Below the pieces are notes generated by a model. It saw only the letters and a program-made list of their open reading frames with translations, ran no database searches and was not told the DNA's origin. 64,000 bases of DNA from Methylobacterium sp. CB376 (GTDB lineage Bacteria; Pseudomonadota; Alphaproteobacteria; Rhizobiales; Beijerinckiaceae). A program made the position numbers and the translations under genes. Of this stretch, positions 16,432 to 24,286 are shown in pieces. Location: assembly GCF_029714205.1 (NCBI RefSeq), contig NZ_CP121648.1, positions 1,054,001-1,118,000 on the forward strand, given 5' to 3'. The first letter of the stretch is position 1, and the number at the start of each line of letters is the position of its first letter.

Positions 16432-18614
16432 GGATGCAGGGCAGCCTCCTGGCCGGCGCGCCGCCGGCCGCCATCCCCCTCCCCGCGCGGCGGGCCGGGA
16501 TCCGGGCGGAGCTCGGCGGCGCCGTGCTCGCCGGCCTGCTGGCGGCCGCGACCGGGGCGCTCCCCCTGCTGCACGATCCGGGCTTCTACTTCACCGACGA
16601 TTGCCAGACCTACTTCCTCCCGGGCTTCCTCGAGATCGCCCGGCTGATCAAGGCCGGGGAATGGCCGGTCCTGACGCCCCGCCTGTTCCAGGGCGGCTCG
16701 CTCCTCGCCGAGTACCAGTACGCGCTCCTCAATCCGGTCTGCCTGCTGCTCTACCTCCTGCTCGACGGCTTCGAGCGCCTCGATCGCGCCGCCGCCTTCT
16801 ACGCCCTCACGCATCTGGGCCTGCTCGGCGCGGGCCTCTACGCCCTGGCGCGCAGCGTCGGCACCGCGCGCCCCTTCGCGGTGCTGGCCGGCCTGACCGG
16901 CGCCACCTGCCTGGGGATGATCTACTGGGGCGCCTCCACCTGGGTCCCGGGCCTCGTCAGCACGGCCTGGCTCGGCTTCGCGGCCGCGCTCCTGATGCGG
17001 GCGCGGGAGGAGGCCCGCTTCGTCGCCCCCGCGGCGCTCGCCGTCTTCCTCGTGGTGGCGAGCGGCTGGCCCTTCGCGGACGCGGCCCTGCTCGCCGGGA
17101 TCGGCACCGGCGTGCTGATCGTGCTGCAGAGCGGCGCGGGGCTCCGCTCCTGCGCCCGGGTCGTGCTGGCGGCCGGCCTCGGCTTCGCCCTCGCCGCCCC
17201 GGCCTGGATGCCGCTCGCGGCCGCCATCGGCAGCACCGCGCGGGTCGCCGAGGCCTTCTACCCGCACATGCTGCAGGCGCCCCTGCCGACGCTCCTCGCC
17301 ATCGGGGCGCCGCTCTTCCCGCAGATCTGGGTCAGCTTCTGGGGACCCGAGATCGTCGCCTCCCCGCCGATGCACTACGTCGGCTGGTGGATCCCGGTCG
17401 CGCTGCTCCATGGCAGCTGGAGCCGCCTGAGGACGCCGGCGGGGACCGGCGCCGCCATCCTGCTCGCCGTGACCCTGGCGCTCGGCCTGCTGGCGACGGC
17501 CCCGGGCGTCTCGCAGCTGCGCTGGACCTTCCGCTTCCTGCCCTATTTCCAGATCGGCTGCGCGGTGGTCGCCGCGTGGTTCCTGGCCCAGCCCGGTCAC
17601 CGCTGGTCCTCCAGCCCGACCGTGATCCTGGTCCTGGCGACCGCGGTGATCGCGTCCTTCCAGTCCGTGGCCCTCGCCAAGCTCAATCTCGTCTTCGCGC
17701 TCGTGGTCCTGGCGGCGGCGCTGGCGGTGCTGCGGGCGGGCGGCCCGCGGACCCGGGCGGGGCTCCTGGCGATCGGGATCAGCCACGTCGTCCTGTTCGC
17801 GCTGCTGACGCGCGTCTTCCCGCATAACGGACTCGTGCCGGAGTGGACTCCGCCCGCGAGCCGGGAGGCCTACCAGGGCGAGCCGCTGCGGAACGGCGAC
17901 GCGGCGCTGCTGCTGTTCGAGCGGCCGCTCTTCACGCATCGCGAGGTCGGCGGCACCCCGTCCGGCCTGTTCCGGGTCTTCCCGCACGGCAATATGGGCC
18001 TGCTCACCGCCTCGGCCTCGATCGCCGGCTACTCGCCGATGCGGGCCAAGGGCTTCGACGACCTCTGCCTCGACTATATCGGGGCGAGCTGTCCGGAGGT
18101 GGTCGATCTCTGGACCCGCCCCGATCCGGTGAGCGGGGGCAGCACCCTCGATCTCGCCCGGGTGACCCGCGTGACCGCGCAGGCCGGCGCCCGGGCGGAC
18201 GCCTTCGCGGCCTTCGCCGGGCCCGGCTGGACGCGGCGGCCGGTCGAGGGAGGCAGCGTGTTCGAGCGGGCCGGCGCGGGGGACCTGCCCGGCACCCTCT
18301 CGCGCCTGCCCGCCGGGACGGTGCTCACCGCCGCCTCCGAGGGCGCCCGCGAGGGCCGGTACGAGATGCGGGGCGAGGGCGGGCGCGTGGTCTGGGCGCG
18401 GGCCTGGTACCCGGGCTACGAGGCCAGCTGGAACGGGCAGCCCCTCGCCGTCGAGATCGTGAACGGCATCCTGTGCGCGGCGGTGGTCCCGGCCGGGCCG
18501 GGCGTGCTGACGCTGCGCTACCGGCCGGCAGGTTTCCTGCCGGGGCTCGCCCTGGCGACGCTCGCCCTCGGCGCGACGGCCGCGTTCGCCCTGCGGTCCC
18601 GGCGCGGCGCCTGA
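16428..18614 (+). CDS. YfhO-family polytopic membrane protein
   Basis: A 728-residue membrane protein with about 12 hydrophobic segments, a first periplasmic loop with DDCQTYFLPGF and a C-terminal soluble module that contains WYPGYEASWNGQPL, the signature of YfhO-type proteins that glycosylate lipoteichoic acid in Firmicutes and act in lipid-linked sugar transfer elsewhere. The ATG overlaps the methyltransferase stop by four bases, so it is the last gene of the GT2-methyltransferase-YfhO operon. The three products make a coherent set: carrier-sugar synthesis, methylation, transfer outside the membrane. The dispersed repeat (copy 2) begins on its stop codon. Confidence 0.85.
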   Translation: MRMQGSLLAGAPPAAIPLPARRAGIRAELGGAVLAGLLAAATGALPLLHDPGFYFTDDCQTYFLPGFLEIARLIKAGEWPVLTPRLFQGGSLLAEYQYALLNPVCLLLYLLLDGFERLDRAAAFYALTHLGLLGAGLYALARSVGTARPFAVLAGLTGATCLGMIYWGASTWVPGLVSTAWLGFAAALLMRAREEARFVAPAALAVFLVVASGWPFADAALLAGIGTGVLIVLQSGAGLRSCARVVLAAGLGFALAAPAWMPLAAAIGSTARVAEAFYPHMLQAPLPTLLAIGAPLFPQIWVSFWGPEIVASPPMHYVGWWIPVALLHGSWSRLRTPAGTGAAILLAVTLALGLLATAPGVSQLRWTFRFLPYFQIGCAVVAAWFLAQPGHRWSSSPTVILVLATAVIASFQSVALAKLNLVFALVVLAAALAVLRAGGPRTRAGLLAIGISHVVLFALLTRVFPHNGLVPEWTPPASREAYQGEPLRNGDAALLLFERPLFTHREVGGTPSGLFRVFPHGNMGLLTASASIAGYSPMRAKGFDDLCLDYIGASCPEVVDLWTRPDPVSGGSTLDLARVTRVTAQAGARADAFAAFAGPGWTRRPVEGGSVFERAGAGDLPGTLSRLPAGTVLTAASEGAREGRYEMRGEGGRVVWARAWYPGYEASWNGQPLAVEIVNGILCAAVVPAGPGVLTLRYRPAGFLPGLALATLALGATAAFALRSRRGA

Positions 18615-18673
18615 GCGACGCCGACAGCCGCATTGCCGAAATGGGAGATGGCGAAGCCATCAACCGGATGGCG
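18602..18673 (+). repeat. Dispersed 3'-end repeat, copy 2
   Basis: Carries only the right body of the element (GCGGCGCCTGAGCG to CATCAACCGGATGGCG) and lacks the left hairpin of copies 1 and 3. The conserved GGCGCCTGAGCG block supplies the TGA stop of the YfhO-like gene. Confidence 0.85.
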
Positions 18674-18727
18674 CAGGCGCGCGCCGGGCCCGGGCTTCCC
18701 CGCCGGCCGGCCGCCGACGCCGCCCGC

Positions 18728-19549
18728 TCAGGCGGCGGCGATCGCCTGGAGGCGGTCGCGGTCCAGCACCCGTACCCCGTCCGGGACGATCAGGATCACC
18801 CGGTCGCGGGCGAGCTTCGAGAAGGTCCGGCTCACCGTCTCCAGGGTCAGGCCGAGGTAATCGGCGATGTCCTGGCGGGTCATCGGCAGGGCGAGCGTCA
18901 CGCCCCTGCGTCCGAGGCGGCAGAGCCGCTCGCGCAGGGCGACCAGGAAGGCCGCCACCTTCTCCTCCGCGGTCCGGCGGCCGAGCAGCACCATGTGGTC
19001 CTGGGCCAGGGACAATTCGTGGGTCGCCGCCTCGTGCAGCCGACGCAGCAGGTGCGGCTTGTCGTCGACGAGCTGCGTGAAGGCGGCGCGGTCGAACCGG
19101 CAGGCCGCGACCGGCTCCACCGCGTCGGCCGAGAAGGCGTAGCGGTCCGAGAGGGCGAGCCCCATGAAATCGCCCGGCAGGAGGAAGCCGATGATCTGGC
19201 GGCGCCCGTCCGCGAGCAGGCGGTAGAGGCGCACCGTGCCCTCGGTGATGTTGTAGACATGCGTCGCCGGGTCGCCCTGCATGGCGATCGCCGCCTTGGC
19301 GGCGAAATCGGCGTCGGCGGCCAGCGCTTCGAGGAGGTCGAGTTCTCCCGCGTCCAGGGCGGCGCAGATGCTGACGCTGCGCACCCGGCAGGCGGCGCAG
19401 CGCGTGTCGAGGCGGCCCTGCGGACAGGTCGCTCCTTCGGTCCAGCCGGGACATTCGGCAGGCGAGGGCGGAAAGGCGTTCGCCGACATTGAATCTCGCG
19501 AGTCGGTGGCACGGATGACGGTCCCGTCGTGGAGTTGTAGCATGAGCAA
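18728..19549 (-). CDS. FnrN-type Crp/Fnr oxygen-responsive regulator
   Basis: A 273-residue Crp/Fnr regulator. Cysteines at 51, 54 and 62 (C-x2-C-x7-C, in CAACRVRSVSIC) plus Cys150 match the four ligands of the oxygen-labile [4Fe-4S] cluster of FnrN/FNR proteins. The cyclic-nucleotide-binding-like fold runs through about residue 165. The winged HTH has the recognition motif ETVSRTFSKL, where E..SR is the FNR-class contact set for TTGAT half-sites. An alternative start is the ATG at 19489. A perfect box (TTGATCCTGGTCAA) lies 72 bp upstream, indicating autoregulation, and similar boxes precede hemN, the Usp gene and cytochrome c. Confidence 0.93.
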   Translation of the reverse strand: MLMLQLHDGTVIRATDSRDSMSANAFPPSPAECPGWTEGATCPQGRLDTRCAACRVRSVSICAALDAGELDLLEALAADADFAAKAAIAMQGDPATHVYNITEGTVRLYRLLADGRRQIIGFLLPGDFMGLALSDRYAFSADAVEPVAACRFDRAAFTQLVDDKPHLLRRLHEAATHELSLAQDHMVLLGRRTAEEKVAAFLVALRERLCRLGRRGVTLALPMTRQDIADYLGLTLETVSRTFSKLARDRVILIVPDGVRVLDRDRLQAIAAA

Positions 19550-19620
19550 GCCTCACCGCGTCACTCCCCCGACGGCGCGTCGCATGCTCGCGCGGCAGCA
19601 CTGCCCCAGCGATGCCGGGC

Positions 19621-19634
19621 TTGATCCTGGTCAA
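19621..19634. promoter_or_regulatory. FNR/FixK box in the divergent regulator promoter
   Basis: TTGATCCTGGTCAA fits both TTGAT-N4-(A/G)TCAA and the FixK form exactly. It lies 72 bp before the regulator start (minus strand) and 31 bp before the divergent start at 19665, so it could serve both genes. Confidence 0.78.
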
Positions 19635-19664
19635 GGACGCGACCGCCTGAACCGCCCGACAATC

Positions 19665-20111
19665 ATGGCCTTCGCGGGTGGCCGGAGTGACCGAGTGGAG
19701 ATCGACGACCATTTCTCGGCGCGTCTCCTGTGCGACTCGGAGGCGACCGGCGGGCAGGCCCTGCGGCGGGCCTTCGCCCTGGTCCGTCTCTGCGAGCCGG
19801 GGGCCGATGCGCGGCGCTGGGCCGCGCTGGTGCGGCACTATCGCCGCCGGGCGCCCGGGCGCGCCGGGCTGATGATGCTGGAGGACGTGCGCGGCTACGC
19901 CCACGCGGTATTCTGCTACGCCGTGGACGACGCGCCGCGCCTGCACGGCCTCGGCGCGCCCTCGCCCCAGAAAGTGCTGCGCGTGCGCGACGTCGTCGCC
20001 GCCCATCTCGGCGGGCCGCGCGTCGAGACGGCGCTGCGATCCTGCGCGACGCACCTCGCCGGGCGGCTCGGCTGCGCCTCGGTCGCCTTCGACGCGCCGG
20101 CCGGCCCCTGA
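19665..20111 (+). CDS. Hypothetical protein divergent from the FnrN-type gene
   Basis: A 148-residue soluble protein of unknown family. The ATG at 19665 is chosen because upstream residues in the same frame have no protein-like character. The middle reads MMLEDVRGYAHAVFCYAVDD and has a predicted alpha/beta pattern reminiscent of small regulatory proteins found beside nitrogen/oxygen regulators, but I cannot name it. It shares its upstream region and the FNR/FixK box with the divergent regulator, so it is a candidate member of the same regulon. Confidence 0.65.
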   Translation: MAFAGGRSDRVEIDDHFSARLLCDSEATGGQALRRAFALVRLCEPGADARRWAALVRHYRRRAPGRAGLMMLEDVRGYAHAVFCYAVDDAPRLHGLGAPSPQKVLRVRDVVAAHLGGPRVETALRSCATHLAGRLGCASVAFDAPAGP

Positions 20112-20122
20112 AGCCGGCCGAA

Positions 20123-20218
20123 CCGCCCTGCACTCAAGCCGCCCTGCACCCAAGCCGCCCTGCACTCAAGCCGCCCTGCACTCAAGCCGCCCTGCACTCA
20201 AGCCGCCCTGCACTCAAG
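20123..20218. repeat. Six tandem copies of a 16-bp unit
   Basis: CCGCCCTGCACTCAAG repeated six times head to tail with one substitution (copy 2 has CACCC). The unit is not a multiple of three and no gene runs through it. It lies 12 bp after the hypothetical gene and about 45 bp before the hemN FNR box. Its regular spacing of about 1.5 helical turns is notable; function unknown. Confidence 0.95.
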
Positions 20219-20262
20219 GCGCCCGGCGGGGCGCGTCGCGCGGGCCGTCCGCCGGCAGGGTC

Positions 20263-20276
20263 TTGATCTGAATCAG
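20263..20276. promoter_or_regulatory. FNR/FixK-like box upstream of hemN
   Basis: TTGATCTGAATCAG matches TTGAT-N4-ATCAA with one mismatch at the last base, 63 bp before the hemN ATG. FNR/FixK control of hemN is well established in alphaproteobacteria. Confidence 0.75.
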
Positions 20277-20339
20277 GGCATCCGCCGTCCCGCCCCGTCA
20301 TCGTGGCGCACCGAGGGAATGCCAGGAAGGGGAGCGGCC

Positions 20340-21812
20340 ATGGACGCGCAGGATGGCACGGGCTGCGAGGGCACGCCGATCGAGCTTCCGCATTGCCGGG
20401 CGAAGCCGGATTGCGCCCGGCTCGAGCCGGTTCGCGCGGCGGCCCTCGTCGCGCGCTACGGGCAGCCGGTCCCGCGCTACACCTCCTACCCGACCGCGGC
20501 CCAGTTCACGGGCGCGACGGGACCGGCCGAGCACGCCGCCTGGCTCGCCGCCCTCCCGCCGGCCGAGCCGGTCTCGCTCTATCTCCACGTGCCCTTCTGC
20601 GACCAGCTCTGCTGGTACTGCGGCTGCCACACCAGCGTGGTCCATCGGCGCGGGCCGATCGAGGATTACGTCGCGACGCTGACCCGGGAGATCGGCCTCG
20701 TCGCCGAGGCCCTGCCGGCCCGGCTCGCCGCCGGGGCCGTGCATTTCGGCGGCGGCACGCCCAACCTGCTCGCGCCCGGCGACCTCGCCGCCGTGGTCGA
20801 GGCCCTGCGCCGGCATTTCACCCTGTCGCCGGACACGGCCTTCGCGGCGGAACTCGACCCGCGCCTCCTCACCGAGGCCTGGATCACGACCGCCTGCGGC
20901 CTCGGCCTCAACCGGGCGAGCCTCGGCGTGCAGGACCTCGACCCGCAGGTGCAGGCGGCCATCAACCGCCGCCAGCCCTTCTCGATGGTGGCGTGGTCGG
21001 TCGAGCATCTGCGCCGGGCGGGCGTGGGCTCGATCAACCTCGACCTGATGTACGGGCTGCCCCATCAGACCACCAAGGGGCTCCTCTCCACCATCGACCA
21101 GGTCGCGGCGCTGCGGCCGGAGCGGATCGCCCTGTTCGGCTACGCGCACGTGCCCTGGATGAAGCCGGCTCAGCGCCTGATCCCCGACCACGCCCTGCCG
21201 GGACCGGTGGGGCGGCTGGAGCAGCAGCGGGAGGCCGCCGCCCGCCTGCAGGATCTCGGCTACGTGCGCATCGGCCTCGACCACTTCGCCTGGCCGGACG
21301 ACGCCCTGGCGGAGGTCGCCGCGGCGGGCCGCCTGCGGCGCAACTTCCAGGGCTATACGGAGGATGCGGCCGAGACCGTGATCGGCTTCGGCGCCTCGGC
21401 GATCAGCCATCTTCCGGCCGGCTACGCGCAGAACCACGCGGGCGTGCCCGCGTGGCGCGAGCGGATCCTGGCCGGCGACCTGCCCACCGCCCGCGGGCTC
21501 GCGGTCGGCGCCGCCGACCGCCTGCGCGGCGCCGTGATCGAGCGGCTGATGTGCGACTTCGCGGTCGACCTGCGCCGGCTCTGCGCGCTGCACGACACGA
21601 GCGTCCCGGCCCTGGTCTCGGGCACGATGCGGGCCCGCCTGGAGGAGTTCGCCCGCGACGGCCTCGTGCGGCTGTTCGCGAGCGGCACCGGGCCCGATTC
21701 CCTCGACGGCATCGCCGTGACCGAGACGGGCCGCTCCTTCGTGCGCGGCGTCTGCGCGGTCTTCGACCGGCACCTCGTGCCGGCGCCGGAGCGTCACGCG
21801 GCGGCCGTCTGA
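20340..21812 (+). CDS. hemN: Oxygen-independent coproporphyrinogen III dehydrogenase
   Basis: A radical-SAM enzyme of 490 residues that converts coproporphyrinogen III to protoporphyrinogen IX without oxygen. The [4Fe-4S] motif C-x3-C-x2-C is seen in FCDQLCWYCGC, preceded by YLHVPFC, and followed by HFGGGTPNLL, as in HemN. The N-terminal PRYTSYPTA segment is the trip-wire of true HemN as opposed to HemW. The ATG at 20340 is set by the AGGAAGGGGAG element upstream; an earlier ATG at 20319 lacks one. An FNR/FixK-like box precedes it. The gene ends in a strong hairpin that is part of the dispersed repeat. Confidence 0.95.
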   Translation: MDAQDGTGCEGTPIELPHCRAKPDCARLEPVRAAALVARYGQPVPRYTSYPTAAQFTGATGPAEHAAWLAALPPAEPVSLYLHVPFCDQLCWYCGCHTSVVHRRGPIEDYVATLTREIGLVAEALPARLAAGAVHFGGGTPNLLAPGDLAAVVEALRRHFTLSPDTAFAAELDPRLLTEAWITTACGLGLNRASLGVQDLDPQVQAAINRRQPFSMVAWSVEHLRRAGVGSINLDLMYGLPHQTTKGLLSTIDQVAALRPERIALFGYAHVPWMKPAQRLIPDHALPGPVGRLEQQREAAARLQDLGYVRIGLDHFAWPDDALAEVAAAGRLRRNFQGYTEDAAETVIGFGASAISHLPAGYAQNHAGVPAWRERILAGDLPTARGLAVGAADRLRGAVIERLMCDFAVDLRRLCALHDTSVPALVSGTMRARLEEFARDGLVRLFASGTGPDSLDGIAVTETGRSFVRGVCAVFDRHLVPAPERHAAAV

Positions 21813-21847
21813 TCCGGGACCCGCTTGATCAAAGCGGGTCCCGGATC
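21811..21847 (+). terminator. Perfect 16-bp hairpin at the hemN stop
   Basis: Arms GATCCGGGACCCGCTT and AAGCGGGTCCCGGATC around a five-base loop, beginning inside the TGA. There is no T-run, so it may act in mRNA 3' end protection as much as termination. It forms the left part of repeat copy 3. Confidence 0.7.
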
Positions 21848-21933
21848 ACGAGCCTGCGCGGCGCCTGAGCGAAGCCGACATCCGCATTCCCGAAATGGGA
21901 GATGGCGAAGCAATCAACCGGCTGGCGGATGAG
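21811..21933 (+). repeat. Dispersed 3'-end repeat, copy 3
   Basis: Complete form: left hairpin, then GCGCGGCGCCTGAGCG, CCGACATCCGCATT, GAAATGGGAGATGGCGAAGC and CAACCGGCTGGCGGATGAG. As in the other two copies it starts at a stop codon, here that of hemN. The rest of the gap to 22179 shows no gene. Confidence 0.88.
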
Positions 21934-22179
21934 CAGCATTCGCCGAAATTCGCCGAAGCGGTCGCCGGTTCGGCGGCGTCGGGCTCGTCCCGACGCGCGC
22001 CCCGGCCAAACCCTCGGCCCGATCCTCGCCCTCTCCGTCGGGCATGGGCGCCTCCGGCGGGGGGACGCGGACGATCCCGGGCGGCCCCCGCTTGCTTCGC
22101 CGGGCCTGCCCCGATCCGAGCCAGCCGGACCGCGCCGGCCTTGACCCCGCGTTAACGCCGCTGCGCGCAATCTCCCGGC

Positions 22180-23187
22180 ATGCGTCGTGGCCTCGTTGCG
22201 TTCTCAGCCTTCACGCTCTTCAGCCTGGGGCTCACCGGATGCGCGCTCAAACCCTTTGAGCAGCGCGAACCCTGGCGTACGGAGGCCGAGGAGGCCTGCC
22301 TCGCCCGCGGCCTCGTCAAGCCGACCGAGGACATCGTCCCCGTGAAGGAGATCGACGGGCCGGGAATCTGCGGGATGGTGCATCCGTTCCGCGTCACCCG
22401 GCTCGCGGGCGGCACGGTCGCGCTCAAGCAGCGCATGACGCTCGCCTGCCCGATGATCCCGGAGGTGGAGGCGTGGCTCGCCGGCACGGTTCAGCCGGCC
22501 GCGCAGCTGTATTTCGGCCAGCCGGTGGTGGAGATCAATTCCGGCTCCTATTCCTGCCGCGGCCGCAACAATCAGGTCGGTGCGAAGCTCTCGGAGCATT
22601 CCTTCGGCAACGCGGTCGACGTGATGTCCTTCCGGCTCGCGGACGGTTCCGTCGTGACGGTGAAGGGCGGCTGGCGCGGCAGCGAGGCCGAGCAGGGCTT
22701 CCTGCGCGAGGTCTTCCTGGGGGCCTGCAACCACTTCACCACGGTGCTGGCGCCGGGGTCGAACGTCTACCACTACGACCACCTGCACCTCGACCTCGCC
22801 CGCCACGACCCGCGCGGGCTGCGGCGGATCTGCAAGCCCCTGATCAAGTTCCAGTCGCAGCTGCCGCCGCCCGGCTCGCCCCTGTCGCCGATCCGCAAGA
22901 AGCCGCCGGCGTGGCAGCCCGCGCCCGATCCGGCGCCGATCGACGTCGAGGAGGACGATCCCTACGGCGTGTCGCCGATGAGCCGGCGCGAGAGCCCGGG
23001 CCAGACCCGCGTCGTCCGCGCGCCGGCCCCCCCGCCCGTGCAGGCCTACGCGCCGCGGCCGGCGCCGACCCGCAGCGCCGCCGCGCAGGAGCCGCCCGTG
23101 GCGCCGGGCTTCGGCCCGGCGGCGCGGGCGATTTCCGCGCCGCTGCCGCTCAATTCTCCCGCTTGGTCGTCCGGACCGATCTACTGA
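22180..23187 (+). CDS. Extensin-family lipoprotein
   Basis: A 335-residue envelope protein. A lipoprotein signal ends in a lipobox LTGC (Cys21). Residues about 30-225 form the bacterial extensin-like domain, with conserved blocks EINSGSYSCRGRNN, KLSEHSFGNAVDV and YHYDHLHLDL; the SEHSFGNAVD and HLH histidines and aspartate look like a LAS-type peptidoglycan metallopeptidase site. The tail (about 230-335) is Pro/Ala-rich and low complexity, suited to spanning the periplasm. It probably acts on or binds peptidoglycan at the outer membrane. The 3' end overlaps the convergent gene by 38 bp. Confidence 0.88.
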   Translation: MRRGLVAFSAFTLFSLGLTGCALKPFEQREPWRTEAEEACLARGLVKPTEDIVPVKEIDGPGICGMVHPFRVTRLAGGTVALKQRMTLACPMIPEVEAWLAGTVQPAAQLYFGQPVVEINSGSYSCRGRNNQVGAKLSEHSFGNAVDVMSFRLADGSVVTVKGGWRGSEAEQGFLREVFLGACNHFTTVLAPGSNVYHYDHLHLDLARHDPRGLRRICKPLIKFQSQLPPPGSPLSPIRKKPPAWQPAPDPAPIDVEEDDPYGVSPMSRRESPGQTRVVRAPAPPPVQAYAPRPAPTRSAAAQEPPVAPGFGPAARAISAPLPLNSPAWSSGPIY

Positions 23188-23608
23188 CGGCGGCGCCGCC
23201 GAGATCCTCCACCACGGCGCGGCGCTCCGCCTCGCTCTCGGCGAGGCGGTGGACGTGCATCTCGTTCGCGCCCCGGGAGCGCACCCGGGCGACGAAGCCG
23301 CGCAGCCGCTCGCGCGGGCTGTCCTCGGTGGTCGCCACGTCGAGGAGCTCCGCCAGCCCCTCCCGGTCCCGGCGCACGGCCAGCACCACGGCCTCGCCGA
23401 TCTCGGCCGCGTCCGCGTCGAGGTCGTGGATGCCGACCACGTAGCGGCGGCCCGACCGCCCCCGCCACGCGCTCAGGCTCAGGGCCGGGGTGCCCCGCAG
23501 GGACGACGCCGCTCTCAACCGCTCCTCGCGCACCTCCGACCTCCTCGACCGATCCGTCTCGATGTCCCGCATCGCCGCCGACCAGGACAGGGCTCGTCTG
23601 TTCGCCAT
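23150..23608 (-). CDS. Hypothetical soluble protein
   Basis: A 152-residue charged protein with no membrane segment. A central stretch GRRYVVGIHDLDADAAEIGEAVVLAVRRD looks like an alpha/beta core but I do not recognise a family. No strong ribosome binding site precedes the start at 23608; an ATG at 23572 is equally possible. Convergent overlap with the extensin-family gene. Confidence 0.55.
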   Translation of the reverse strand: MANRRALSWSAAMRDIETDRSRRSEVREERLRAASSLRGTPALSLSAWRGRSGRRYVVGIHDLDADAAEIGEAVVLAVRRDREGLAELLDVATTEDSPRERLRGFVARVRSRGANEMHVHRLAESEAERRAVVEDLGGAAVSRSVRTTKREN

Positions 23609-23784
23609 TTGTTCTATCCTAACCGTGGCGCGCGACGCGGGTCAAGCGTCGCGCGGTCGCCTCGAGAGATGGGGAGCGGCGGACGGGCGCGCAATGCGGG
23701 GGCGGGGCGACGCCGCCGCGGGGGCGAGGTCGCCGGCCTCGGCGGGCGACGGCCCGGGGCCTCGCGGCCCCGGACCCGCTCAGG

Positions 23785-24132
23785 TCACCAGCGGTGATGC
23801 CAGCCGGCATGGCGCCAGCCGCCGTGCCAGCCCCACGGGCGGTGGTAGAACCCGGCCCCGTGCCAGTAGGGCCGATGCCAGTAGGGCCGATGCCAGCCGC
23901 CGTACCACCCTGCCCGGTGCCAGTAGGGCCGGTACCAGCCGACGCGGTGCCAGCGCGGGCCGCCATAGACGACCGGCCCGTAGAAGCGCGGCCCGTAGAA
24001 GTTCGGGCGGCAGAAGCCGTAGAAGTCCCGGTGAAAGCCCGGACCGCAGCCGTCGCGGGCCTCGGCCACGGTCCCGGTGCCGACCAGCGTTCCCAAGGCG
24101 AGAGCCGCCGCACCTGCCAGTTTCCAGCGCAT
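23785..24132 (-). CDS. GCG_CRPN-type exported His/Trp/Tyr/Gly-rich protein
   Basis: A 115-residue exported protein. The signal peptide ends near residue 25 (VAEA). The mature start carries DGCGPGFHRDFYGFCRPN, the prefix that defines the GCG_CRPN family described mainly in Methylobacterium and relatives. It is followed by about 70 residues of short repeats built on W-H-R/P-Y-W-H-R with very high His, Trp, Tyr and Gly content. The tail could bind metal ions or form an adhesive or structural layer, but no function is established. Single gene preceded by AGGAGGAGACG. Confidence 0.85.
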   Translation of the reverse strand: MRWKLAGAAALALGTLVGTGTVAEARDGCGPGFHRDFYGFCRPNFYGPRFYGPVVYGGPRWHRVGWYRPYWHRAGWYGGWHRPYWHRPYWHGAGFYHRPWGWHGGWRHAGWHHRW

Positions 24133-24286
24133 CGTCTCCTCCTGTCGAGGATCCGAAACCCCGCCGCACCGACGCGGCCGGAGCCGGATCGCGATCAGTC
24201 AAGCCGTCTCGCATGATTCCGCCCCTCATGGGGCGAACATGCATGAATGTCGCTGCCGGCCAGGGCGTTCCGACATTACGGAATTG

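Noticed and set aside
14357..16474. Long minus-strand open frame opposite GT2 and methyltransferase genes
   Set aside because: Antisense shadow: Arg/Gly-rich, no ribosome binding site, no recognisable domain.
20123..20218. Possible CRISPR array
   Set aside because: Units of 16 bp are contiguous with no spacers, and no cas genes are present. It is a plain tandem repeat.
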